Assembly (NCBI RefSeq): GCF_020882245.1
Contig: NW_026869996.1
Span: forward strand, 4,883,592 to 4,947,591
Length of the DNA stretch: 64,000 nt
Source: Rhopalosiphum padi
Taxonomy: Eukaryota > Arthropoda > Insecta > Hemiptera > Aphididae
Reading direction: 5' to 3'
Each line of letters starts with the position of its first letter. Positions within the stretch are counted from its first letter, which is position 1. The position numbers and the translations under genes were made by a program. This document shows, one piece after another, positions 54,108 through 64,000 of the stretch. A model generated the notes under the pieces. It was not told the origin of the DNA, searched no databases, and saw only the letters and a list, made by a program, of their open reading frames with translations.

Positions 54108-56891
54108 AATTTTTCCATACTAACCCCCATTAAAAATTATTAAAAACTAGAAGTTTCCTTAAAATTTAATAAAAATCCTTAAAAATAACAATAATTCCTT
54201 AACAATCCCCCATAATAACCGATTTAAATCCAACTAATAAATTAAATTTAACATTTTTCCATAGTAACCCCCATTATAAATTATTAAAAACTAGAAATTT
54301 CCTTAAAATTTAATAAAAATCCTTAAAAATAACAATAATTCCTTAACAATCCCCCATAATAACCGATTTAAATCCAACTAATAAATTAAATTTAACCCGT
54401 CGTTGGTGACGCTAATATTTTTACACCGTTATTGTCGTGTTAGCGTTTCACTCACCTATTAAAATACACGTGTGAGCATACAGATATACGATGGTACTGA
54501 CAAATTTCAATATTAGACTGCTATAGTATAATTATATAATAAGATAATAATAAAATAACAAGATAATAAACCGAAAATAAAAACAGTATAATTATAAAAT
54601 ATACGGTAAGGCGATCAGTGACGGGCGAGTACAACACTAACTACACGGTATTATTACGTATACGGCAACATTGGACTCCGATAAATTTGTAAGTTTATTT
54701 ATAACTTTTAATGTTTTTCCGTAATCATTTTCGTAAATAACTCAAGGGAGCATTTATATAATATTATCAAAATCCAATAATATTTAAACCAGTGGTTCTT
54801 AAAATGGCAATTGTGTGAGCGAAATGCTCATAGCGTCACCAACGACGGGTTAACATTTTTCCATAGTAACCCCCATTATAAATTATTAAAAACTAGAAGT
54901 TTCCTTAAAATTTATAAAAAAAAACCATTAATTCTTTAAAAAACCCCATAAAAACCAATTTAAATCCATCAAATAAATTAAATTTAACATTTTTCCTCAA
55001 CAAACCCCCATAATAAATTATTAAAAACCATAAATTTCCTTAAAATTTATTCAAAAAACCATTAATTCATCAAAAAACCCCATAAAAACCAATTTAAATC
55101 CATCAAATAAATTAAATTTAACATTTTTCCTCAACAAAACCCCATAATAAATTATTAAAAACCAGAAATTTCCTTAAAATTTATTAAAAAAACCTATATT
55201 TCATCAAAAACCCCATAAAAACCAATTTAAATCCATTAAATAAATTAAATTTAACATTTTTCCATACTAACCCCCATTATAAATTATTAAAAACTAGAAG
55301 TTTCCTTAAAATTTAATAAAAATCCTTAAAAATAACAATAATTTCTTAACAATCCCCCATAATAACCAATTTAAATCCATCAAATAAATTAAATTTAACA
55401 TTTTTCCTCAACAAACCCCCATAATAAATTATTAAAAACCATAAATTTCCTTAAAATTTATTCAAAAAACCATTAATTCATCAAAAAACCCCATAAAAAC
55501 CAATTTAAATCCATCAAATAAATTAAATTTAACATTTTTCCTCAACAAAACCCCATAATAAATTATTAAAAACCAGAAATTTCCTTAAAATTTATTAAAA
55601 AAACCATTATTTCATCAAAAAAACCCCATAAAAACCAATTTAAATCCATCAAATAAATTAAATTTAACATTTATCCTTAACAAACCCCCATAATAAATTA
55701 TTAAAAACCAGAAATTTCCTTAAAATTTATTCAAAAAACCATTAATTCATCAAAAAACCCCATAAAAACCAATTTAAATCCATCAAATAAATTAAATTTA
55801 ACATTTTTCAATACTAACCCCCATTATAAATTATTAAAAACTAGAAGTTTCCTTAAAATTTATTCAAAAAACCATTAATTCATCAAAAAACCCCATAAAA
55901 AACCAATTTAAATCCATCAAATAAATTAAATTTAACATTTTTCCTCAACAAAACCCCATAATAAATTATTAAAAACCAGAATTTCCTTAAAATTTATTAA
56001 AAAAACCATTATTTCATCAAAAAACCCCATAAAAACCAATTTAAATCCATCAAATAAATTAAATTTAACATTTTTCAATACTAACCCCTATTATAAATTA
56101 TTAAAAACTAGAAGTTTTCCTTAAAATTTAATAAAAATCCTTAAAAATAACAATAATTTCTTAACAATCCCCCATAATAACCAATTTAAATCCATCAAAT
56201 AAATTAAATTTAACATTTTTCCATAGTAACCCCCATTATAAATTATTAAAAACTAGAAGTTTCCTTAAAATTTATAAAAAAAACCATTAATTCTTTAAAA
56301 AACCCCATAAAAACCAATTTAAATCCATCAAATAAATTAAATTTAACATTTTTCCTCAACAAAACCCCATAATAAATTATTAAAAACCAGAAATTTCCTT
56401 AAAATTTATTAAAAAAAACCTATATTTCATCAAAAACCCCATAAAAACCAATTTAAATCCATTAAATAAATTAAATTTAACATTTTTCCATACTAACCCC
56501 CATTATAAATTATTAAAAACTAGAAGTTTCCTTAAAATTTAATAAAAATCCTTAAAAATAACAATAATTTCTTAACAATACCCCATAATAACCAATTTAA
56601 ATCCATCAAATAAATTAAATTTAACATTTTTCCTCAACAAACCCCCATAATAAATTATTAAAAACCATAAATTTCCTTAAAATTTATTCAAAAAACCATT
56701 AATTCATCAAAAAACCCCATAAAAACCAATTTAAATCCATCAAATAAATTAAATTTAACATTTTTCCTCAACAAAACCCCATAATAAATTATTAAAAACC
56801 AGAAATTTCCTTAAAATTTATTAAAAAAACCATTATTTCATCAAAAAACCCCATAAAAACCAATTTAAATCCATCAAATAAATTAAATTTA
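54108..56891 (+). repeat. HOR-B unit with MITE copy 4 (17-mer plus element, 2784 bp)
   Basis: Order j-h*-[MITE]-h-c-a-b-c-a-e'-g-a-g-h-a-b-c-a. Right of the element, h is followed by c, so the a-b pair seen after copies 1-3 is missing. The e' monomer near 55670 has the private variant ACATTTATCC. Without the element the unit is 2330 bp. Confidence 0.78.
54396..54849 (+). mobile_element. piggyBac-like MITE, copy 4 (454 bp)
   Basis: Full-length element, with TTAA at 54392-54395 and 54850-54853. By eye it is identical to copy 3, whose start lies 1424 bp to the left. The left flank (j-h*) matches copies 2 and 3; the right flank is rearranged after one monomer, and the AATTGTT marker is absent. 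Confidence 0.88.
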
Positions 56892-58270
56892 AATTTTTCC
56901 ATACTAACCCCCATTAAAAATTATTAAAAACTAGAAGTTTCCTTAAAATTTAATAAAAATCCTTAAAAATAACAATAATTCCTTAACAATCCCCCATAAT
57001 AACCGATTTAAATCCAACTAATAAATTAAATTTAACATTTTTTCCATAGTAACCCCCATTATAAATTATTAAAAACTAGAAATTTCCTTAAAATTTAATA
57101 AAAATCCTTAAAAATAACAATAATTCCTTAACAATCCCCCATAATAACCGATTTAAATCCAACTAATAAATTAAATTTAACATTTTTCCATAGTAACCCC
57201 CATTATAAATTATTAAAAACTAGAAGTTTCCTTAAAATTTATAAAAAAAAACCATTAATTCTTTAAAAAACCCCATAAAAACCAATTTAAATCCATCAAA
57301 TAAATTAAATTTAACATTTTTCCTCAACAAAACCCCATAATAAATTATTAAAAACCAGAAATTTCCTTAAAATTTATTAAAAAAACCTATATTTCATCAA
57401 AAACCCCATAAAAACCAATTTAAATCCATTAAATAAATTAAATTTAACATTTTTTCCATACTAACCCCCATTATAAATTATTAAAAACTAGAAGTTTCCT
57501 TAAAATTTAATAAAAATCCTTAAAAATAACAATAATTTCTTAACAATCCCCCATAATAACCAATTTAAATCCATCAAATAAATTAAATTTAACATTTTTC
57601 CTCAACAAACCCCCATAATAAATTATTAAAAACCATAAATTTCCTTAAAATTTATTCAAAAAACCATTAATTCATCAAAAAACCCCATAAAAACCAATTT
57701 AAATCCATCAAATAAATTAAATTTAACATTTTTCCTCAACAAAACCCCATAATAAATTATTAAAAACCAGAAATTTCCTTAAAATTTATTAAAAAAACCT
57801 ATATTTCATCAAAAACCCCATAAAAACCAATTTAAATCCATTAAATAAATTAAATTTAACATTTTTCCATACTAACCCCCATTATAAATTATTAAAAACT
57901 AGAAGTTTCCTTAAAATTTAATAAAAATCCTTAAAAATAACAATAATTTCTTAACAATCCCCCATAATAACCAATTTAAATCCATCAAATAAATTAAATT
58001 TAACATTTTTCCTCAACAAACCCCCATAATAAATTATTAAAAACCATAAATTTCCTTAAAATTTATTCAAAAAACCATTAATTCATCAAAAAACCCCATA
58101 AAAACCAATTTAAATCCATCAAATAAATTAAATTTAACATTTTTCCTCAACAAAACCCCATAATAAATTATTAAAAACCAGAAATTTCCTTAAAATTTAT
58201 TAAAAAAACCATTATTTCATCAAAAAACCCCATAAAAACCAATTTAAATCCATCAAATAAATTAAATTTA
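56892..58270 (+). repeat. HOR-B 10-mer (1379 bp), no MITE
   Basis: Order j-h*-h-a-b-c-a-b-c-a. Confidence 0.85.
57177..57180 (+). other. Empty MITE target site
   Basis: Single TTAA at the h*-to-h junction, flanks as in the filled sites. Confidence 0.8.
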
Positions 58271-60449
58271 AATTTTTCCATACTAACCCCCATTAAAAAT
58301 TATTAAAAACTAGAAGTTTCCTTAAAATTTAATAAAATCCTTAAAAATAACAATAATTCCTTAACAAACCCCATAATAACCGATTTAAATCCAACTAATA
58401 AATTAAATTTAACATTTTTCCATAGTAACCCCCATTATAAATTATTAAAAACTAGAAGTTTCCTTAAAATTTATAAAAAAAACCATTAATTCTTTAAAAA
58501 ACCCCATAAAAACCAATTTAAATCCATCAAATAAATTAAATTTAACATTTTTCCTTATCAAAACCCCATAATAAATTATTAAAAACCATAAATTTCCTTA
58601 AAATTTATTAAAAATACCATTAATTCATCAAAAAACCCCATATAAACCAATTTTAATCCATCAAAAAAATTAAATTTAACATTTTTCCTTAACAAAACCC
58701 CATAATAAATTATTAAAAACCAGAAATTTCCTTAAAATTTAAAAAAAAAACCATTTTTTCATCAAAAAACCCCATAAAAACCAATTTAAATCCATCAAAT
58801 AAATTAAATTTAACATTTTTCCTTAACAAACCCCAATAATAAATTATTAAAAACCATAAATTTCCTTAAAATTTATTCAAAAAACCATTAATTCATCAAA
58901 AAACCCCATAAAAACCAATTTAAATCCATCAAATAAATTAAATTTAACATTTTTCCTTAACAAAACCCCATAATAAATTATTAAAAACCAGAAATTTCCT
59001 TAAAATTTATTAAAAAAACCATTATTTCATCAAAAAACCCCATAAAAACCAATTTAAATCCATCAAATAAATTAAATTTAACATTTTTCAATACTAACCC
59101 CCATTATAAATTATTAAAAACTAGAAGTTTCCTTAAAATTTATTCAAAAAACCATTAATTCATCAAAAAACCCCATAAAAACCAATTTAAATCCATCAAA
59201 TAAATTAAATTTAACATTTTTCCTCAACAAAACCCCATAATAAATTATTAAAAACCAGAAATTTCCTTAAAATTTATTAAAAAAACCATTATTTCATCAA
59301 AAAACCCCATAAAAACCAATTTAAATCCATCAAATAAATTAAATTTAACATTTTTCAATACTAACCCCCATTATAAATTATTAAAAACTAGAAGTTTTCC
59401 TTAAAATTTAATAAAAATCCTTAAAAATAACAATAATTCCTTAACAATCCCCCATAATAACCGATTTAAATGCAACTAATAAATTAAATTTAACATTTTT
59501 CCATAGTAACCCCCATTATAAATTATTAAAAACTAGAAGTTTCCTTAAAATTTATAAAAAAAACCATTAATTCTTTAAAAAACCCCATAAAAACCAATTT
59601 AAATCCATCAAATAAATTAAATTTAACATTTTTCCATACTAAACCCCATTATAAATTATTAAAAACTAGAAGTTTCCTTAAAATTTAATAAAAATCCTTA
59701 AAAATAACAATAATTTCTTAACAATCCCCCATAATAACCAATTTAAATCCATCAAATAAATTAAATTTAACATTTTTCCATAGTAACCCCCATTATAAAT
59801 TATTAAAAACTAGAAGTTTCCTTAAAATTTATAAAAAAAACCATTAATTCTTTAAAAAACCCCATAAAAACCAATTTAAATCCATCAAATAAATTAAATT
59901 TAACATTTTTCCTCAACAAAACCCCATAATAAATTATTAAAAACCAGAAATTTCCTTAAAATTTATTAAAAAAACCTATATTTCATCAAAAACCCCATAA
60001 AAACCAATTTAAATCCATTAAATAAATTAAATTTAACATTTTTCCATACTAACCCCCATTATAAATTAATAAAAACTAGAAGTTTCCTTAAAATTTAATA
60101 AAAATCCTTAAAAATAACAATAATTTCTTAACAATCCCCCATAATAACCAATTTAAATCCATCAAATAAATTAAATTTAACATTTTTCCTCAACAAACCC
60201 CCATAATAAATTATTAAAAACCATAAATTTCCTTAAAATTTATTTAAAAAACCATTAATTCATCAAAAAAACCCCATAAAAACCAATTTAAATCCATCAA
60301 ATAAATTAAATTTAACATTTTTCCTCAACAAAACCCCATAATAAATTATTAAAAACCAGAAATTTCCTTAAAATTTATTAAAAAAAACCATTATTTCATC
60401 AAAAAACCCCATAAAAACCAATTAAAATCCATCAAATAAATTAAATTTA
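58271..60449 (+). repeat. HOR-B long unit (16-mer, 2179 bp)
   Basis: Order j-h-d-e-f-e-g-a-g-h-b'-h-a-b-c-a. The first ten monomers match the unit at 38182; they differ afterwards (b' here, e-g' there). The variant b' (CATACTAAACCCC, near 59633) also occurs near 37769, just left of that unit. Confidence 0.77.
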
Positions 60450-61830
60450 AATTTTTCCATACTAACCCCCCATTAAAAATTATTAAAAACTAGAAGTTTC
60501 CTTAAAATTTAATAAAAATCCTTAAAAATAACAATAATTCCTTAACAATCCCCCATAATAACCGATTTAAATCCAACTAATAAATTAAATTTAACATTTT
60601 TCCATAGTAACCCCCATTATAAATTATTAAAAACTAGAAATTTCCTTAAAATTTAATAAAAATCCTTAAAAATAACAATAATTCCTTAACAATCCCCCAT
60701 AATAACCGATTTAAATCCAACTAATAAATTAAATTTAACATTTTTCCATAGTAACCCCCATTATAAATTATTAAAAACTAGAAGTTTCCTTAAAATTTAT
60801 AAAAAAAAACCATTAATTCTTTAAAAAACCCCATAAAAACCAATTTAAATCCATCAAATAAATTAAATTTAACAGTTTTCCTCAACAAAACCCCATAATA
60901 AATTATTAAAAACCAGAAATTTCCTTAAAATTTATTAAAAAAACCTATATTTCATCAAAAACCCCATAAAAACCAATTTAAATCCATTAAATAAATTAAA
61001 TTTAACATTTTTCCATACTAACCCCCATTATAAATTATTAAAAACTAGAAGTTTCCTTAAAATTTAATAAAAATCCTTAAAAATAACAATAATTTCTTAA
61101 CAATCCCCCATAATAACCAATTTAAATCCATCAAATAAATTAAATTTAACATTTTTCCTCAACAAACCCCCATAATAAATTATTAAAAACCATAAATTTC
61201 CTTAAAATTTATTCAAAAAAACCATTAATTCATCAAAAAACCCCATAAAAACCAATTTAAATCCATCAAATAAATTAAATTTAACATTTTTCCTCAACAA
61301 AACCCCATAATAAATTATTAAAAACCAGAAATTTCCTTAAAATTTATTAAAAAAACCTATATTTCATCAAAAACCCCATAAAAACCAATTTAAATCCATT
61401 AAATAAATTAAATTTAACATTTTTCCATACTAACCCCCATTATAAATTATTAAAAACTAGAAGTTTCCTTAAAATTTAATAAAAATCCTTAAAAATAACA
61501 ATAATTTCTTAACAATCCCCCATAATAACCCAATTTAAATCCATCAAATAAATTAAATTTAACATTTTTCCTCAACAAACCCCCATAATAAATTATTAAA
61601 AACCATAAATTTCCTTAAAATTTATTCAAAAAACCATTAATTCATCAAAAAACCCCATAAAAACCAATTTAAATCCATCAAATAAATTAAATTTAACATT
61701 TTTCCTCAACAAAACCCCATAATAAATTATTAAAAACCAGAAATTTCCTTAAAATTTATTAAAAAAACCATTATTTCATCAAAAAACCCCATAAAAAACC
61801 AATTTAAATCCATCAAATAAATTAAATTTA
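60450..61830 (+). repeat. HOR-B 10-mer (1381 bp), no MITE
   Basis: Order j-h*-h-a-b-c-a-b-c-a. It has a private T-to-G change at 60875 (AACAGTTTTCC). Confidence 0.85.
60735..60738 (+). other. Empty MITE target site
   Basis: Single TTAA at the h*-to-h junction, flanks as in the filled sites. Confidence 0.8.
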
Positions 61831-62386
61831 AATTTTTCCATACTAACCCCCATTAAAAATTATTAAAAACTAGAAGTTTCCTTAAAATTTAATAAAAATC
61901 CTTAAAAAATAACAATAATTTCTTAACAATCCCCCATAATAACCAATTTAAATCCATCAAATAAATTAAATTTAACATTTTTCCTCAACAAACCCCCATA
62001 ATAAATTATTAAAAACCATAAATTTCCTTAAAATTTATTCAAAAAACCATTAATTCATCAAAAAACCCCATAAAAACCAATTTAAATCCATCAAATAAAT
62101 TAAATTTAACATTTTTCCTCAACAAAACCCCATAATAAATTATTAAAAACCAGAAATTTCCTTAAAATTTATTAAAAAAACCTATATTTCATCAAAAACC
62201 CCATAAAAACTCAATTTAAATCCATTAAATAAATTAAATTTAACATTTTTCCATACTAACCCCCATTATAAATTATTAAAAACTAGAAGTTTCCTTAAAA
62301 TTTAATAAAAATCCTTAAAAATAACAATAATTTCTTAACAATCCCCCATAATAACCAATTTAAATCCATCAAATAAATTAAATTTA
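61831..62386 (+). repeat. HOR-B short unit (4-mer, 556 bp)
   Basis: Order j-c-a-b, opening with the same j/b hybrid as the 6-mer at 50899. It carries an inserted T in ACTCAATTTAAA near 62210. Confidence 0.78.
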
Positions 62387-63890
62387 AATTTTTCCATACT
62401 AACCCCCATTAAAAATTATTAAAAACTAGAAGTTTCCTTAAAATTTAATAAAAATCCTTAAAAATAACAATAATTCCTTAACAAACCCCATAATAACCGA
62501 TTTTAAATCCAACTAATAAATTAAATTTAACATTTTTCCATAGTAACCCCCATTATAAATTATTAAAAACTAGAAATTTCCTTAAAATTTAATAAAAATC
62601 CTTAAAAATAACAATAATTCCTTAACAATCCCCCATAATAACCGATTTAAATCAACTAATAAATTAAATTAACATTTTTCCATAGGTAACCCCCATTATA
62701 AATTATTAAAAACTAGAAGTTTCCTTAAAATTTATATAAAAAACCATTAATTCTTAAAAAACCCCATAAAAACCAATTTAAATCCATCAAATAATTAAAT
62801 TTAACATTTTTCCTCAACAAAACCCCATAATAAATTATTAAAAACCAGAAATTTCCTTAAAATTTATTAAAAAAACCTATATTTCATCAAAAACCCCATA
62901 AAAACCAATTTAAATCCATTAAATAAATTAAATTTAACATTTTTCCATACTAACCCCCATTATAAATTATTAAAAACTAGAAGTTTCCTTAAAATTTAAT
63001 AAAAATCCTTAAAAATAACAATAATTTCTTAACAATCCCCCATAATAACCAATTTAAATCCATCAAATAAATTAAATTTAACATTTTTCCTCAACAAAAC
63101 CCATAATAATTATTAAAAACCAGAAATTTCCTTAAAATTTATTAAAAAAACCTATATTTCATCAAAAACCCCATAAAAACCATTTAAATCCATTAAAAAA
63201 ATTAAATTTAACATTTTTCCATACTAACCCCCATTATAAATTATTAAAAACTAGAAGTTTCCTTAAAATTTATAAAAAAAACCATTAATTCTTTAAAAAA
63301 CCCCATAAAAACCAATTTAAATCCATCAAATAAATTAAATTTAACATTTTTCCTTATCAAAACCCCATAATAAATTATTAAAAACCATAAATTTCCTTAA
63401 AATTTATTAAAAATACCATTAATTCATCAAAAAACCCCATATAAACCAATTTTAAATCCATCAAATAAATTAAATTTAACATTTTTCCTTAACAAACCCC
63501 CATAATAAATTATTAAAAACCATAAATTTCCTTAAAATTTTATTCAAAAAACCATTAATTCATCAAAAAACCCCATAAAAACCAATTTAAATCCATCAAA
63601 TAAATTAAATTTAACATTTTTTCCTCAACAAAACCCCATAATAAATTATTAAAAACCAGAAATTTCCTTAAAATTTATTAAAAAAACCTATATTTCATCA
63701 AAAACCCCATAAAAACCAATTTAAATCCATAAATAAATTAAATTTAACATTTTTCCATACTAACCCCCATTATAAATTATTAAAAACTAGAAGTTTCCTT
63801 AAAATTTAATAAAAATCCTTAAAAATAACAATAATTTCTTAACAATCCCCCATAATAACCAATTTAAATCCATCAAATAAATTAAATTTA
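62387..63890 (+). repeat. HOR-B variant unit (11-mer, 1504 bp)
   Basis: Order j-h*-h-a-b-a-b-d-e'-a-b. Several small deletions and a private G (CATAGGTAACC near 62685) make it more diverged than the units to its left. Confidence 0.7.
62669..62672 (+). other. Empty MITE target site (degraded flank)
   Basis: TTAA at the h*-to-h junction, where the palindrome is shortened to TTAAATTAA and the upstream CC is a single C. No insertion. Confidence 0.65.
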
Positions 63891-64000
63891 AATTTTTCCA
63901 TACTAACCCCCATTAAAAATTATTAAAAACTAGAAGTTTCCTTAAAATTTAATAAAAAATCCTTAAAAATAACAATAATTCCTTAACAAACCCCATAATA
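63891..64000 (+). repeat. HOR-B partial unit at right edge
   Basis: A j monomer begins here and is cut by the window end, so the array continues beyond. Confidence 0.85.

Larger units (their letters stand above)
38182..64000 (+). repeat. HOR-B higher-order satellite array with MITE passengers
   Basis: The class-j tag starts at 38182, 40367, 42881, 44271, 46918, 49515, 50899, 51727, 52684, 54108, 56892, 58271, 60450, 61831, 62387 and 63891. The recurrent interval of 1379-1390 bp is a 10-mer, j-h*-h-a-b-c-a-b-c-a, seen at 42881, 49515, 56892 and 60450. Between these lie longer or shorter intervals that keep whole-monomer lengths and include pieces of HOR-A order (d-e-f-e-g). Four MITE copies sit at the junction left of monomer h. 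The block runs off the right edge. No genes are visible. Confidence 0.88.

Noticed and set aside
40511..54849. Four independent MITE insertions
   Set aside because: Identical site, orientation and linked satellite variants favour one insertion followed by duplication with the satellite.
1..64000. Protein-coding regions in the array
   Set aside because: TTA, TAA, TAG and TCA recur every few codons in all frames of both strands; no frame stays open long enough to support a gene.
1..64000. Telomeric repeat, from CCTAA and AACCCC motifs
   Set aside because: CCTAAAC occurs once per HOR-A unit only and no short tandem of TTAGG or TTAGGG type exists. The C-runs lie 62-72 bp apart.
1..64000. G-quadruplex-forming potential on the minus strand from GGGG runs
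   Set aside because: Only two G4-G5 runs per monomer, more than 60 bp apart; four closely spaced runs are required for the usual motif.
1..64000. Low-complexity organellar genome or intergenic spacer (AT-rich mitochondrion or apicoplast)
   Set aside because: No rRNA, tRNA or organelle gene in 64 kb, a clear higher-order satellite structure, and a TTAA-flanked nuclear-type transposon.
1..64000. A novel defence, regulatory or biosynthetic system
   Set aside because: There are no genes to form one. The unusual content is repeat architecture, reported above as such.

Overview
The window is one uninterrupted satellite-DNA array from a eukaryotic chromosome. I see no protein-coding gene, tRNA, rRNA or other RNA gene. 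The DNA is very AT-rich and strongly strand-asymmetric: a typical 134-bp monomer counted by hand holds 67 A, 40 T, 26 C and 1 G. It contains a 500-base assembly gap (3075-3574) and four copies of one short non-satellite element, all after 40.5 kb. Dividing length by mean monomer size gives about 450 monomers, all in the same orientation. The host cannot be named from sequence alone. A large satellite array, a TTAA-targeting MITE and a nominal scaffold gap fit an animal, perhaps insect, long-read assembly, but that is inference.

Monomers are phased here at the 10-bp palindrome TTAAATTTAA. Most are about 134 bp; some carry a longer second half and are about 144 bp. Each monomer has two related halves, so the root unit is probably about 67 bp. 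I sort monomers by the first bases after ACATTTTTC: a = CTCAACAAAA; b = CATACTAACC; c = CTCAACAAAC; d = CTTATCAAAA; e = CTTAACAAAA; f = CTTAACAAAC followed by CCAATAATA; g = CAATACTAAC; h = CATAGTAACC (h* when it has TAGAAATTT and the long second half); i = CTAAACAAAC; j = CATACTAACC preceded by TTAAATTTAAATTTTTC (no AC) and followed by CATTAAAAATT; x = a rare CTATACTAAC form; a prime marks a variant of a class. These letters are my own labels.

Layout: 1-3074 is a heterogeneous array; then comes the gap; 3575-6413 is array with the HOR-B pattern (j-h-a-b-c-a-b-c-a and variants); 6414 to about 37.7 kb is HOR-A, higher-order units that each start with monomer i and come in 13-, 14-, 15-, 18-, 19- and 23-monomer versions; from about 37.8 kb to the end is HOR-B again, whose simplest form is a 10-monomer, about 1.38-kb unit (j-h*-h-a-b-c-a-b-c-a), mixed with fragments of HOR-A.

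The four elements (40511-40964, 44560-45002, 52972-53425, 54396-54849) are 443-454 bp, with 19-bp perfect terminal inverted repeats beginning CCC and ending GGG, flanked by TTAA: a non-autonomous piggyBac-like MITE. All four sit at the same base of the same monomer junction in the same orientation, so the element very probably inserted once and was then copied as a passenger of HOR-B. Related HOR-B units without it show a single TTAA at the same place. The most notable biology is this record of satellite evolution: half-unit, monomer, higher-order unit, and a transposon-tagged higher-order unit.
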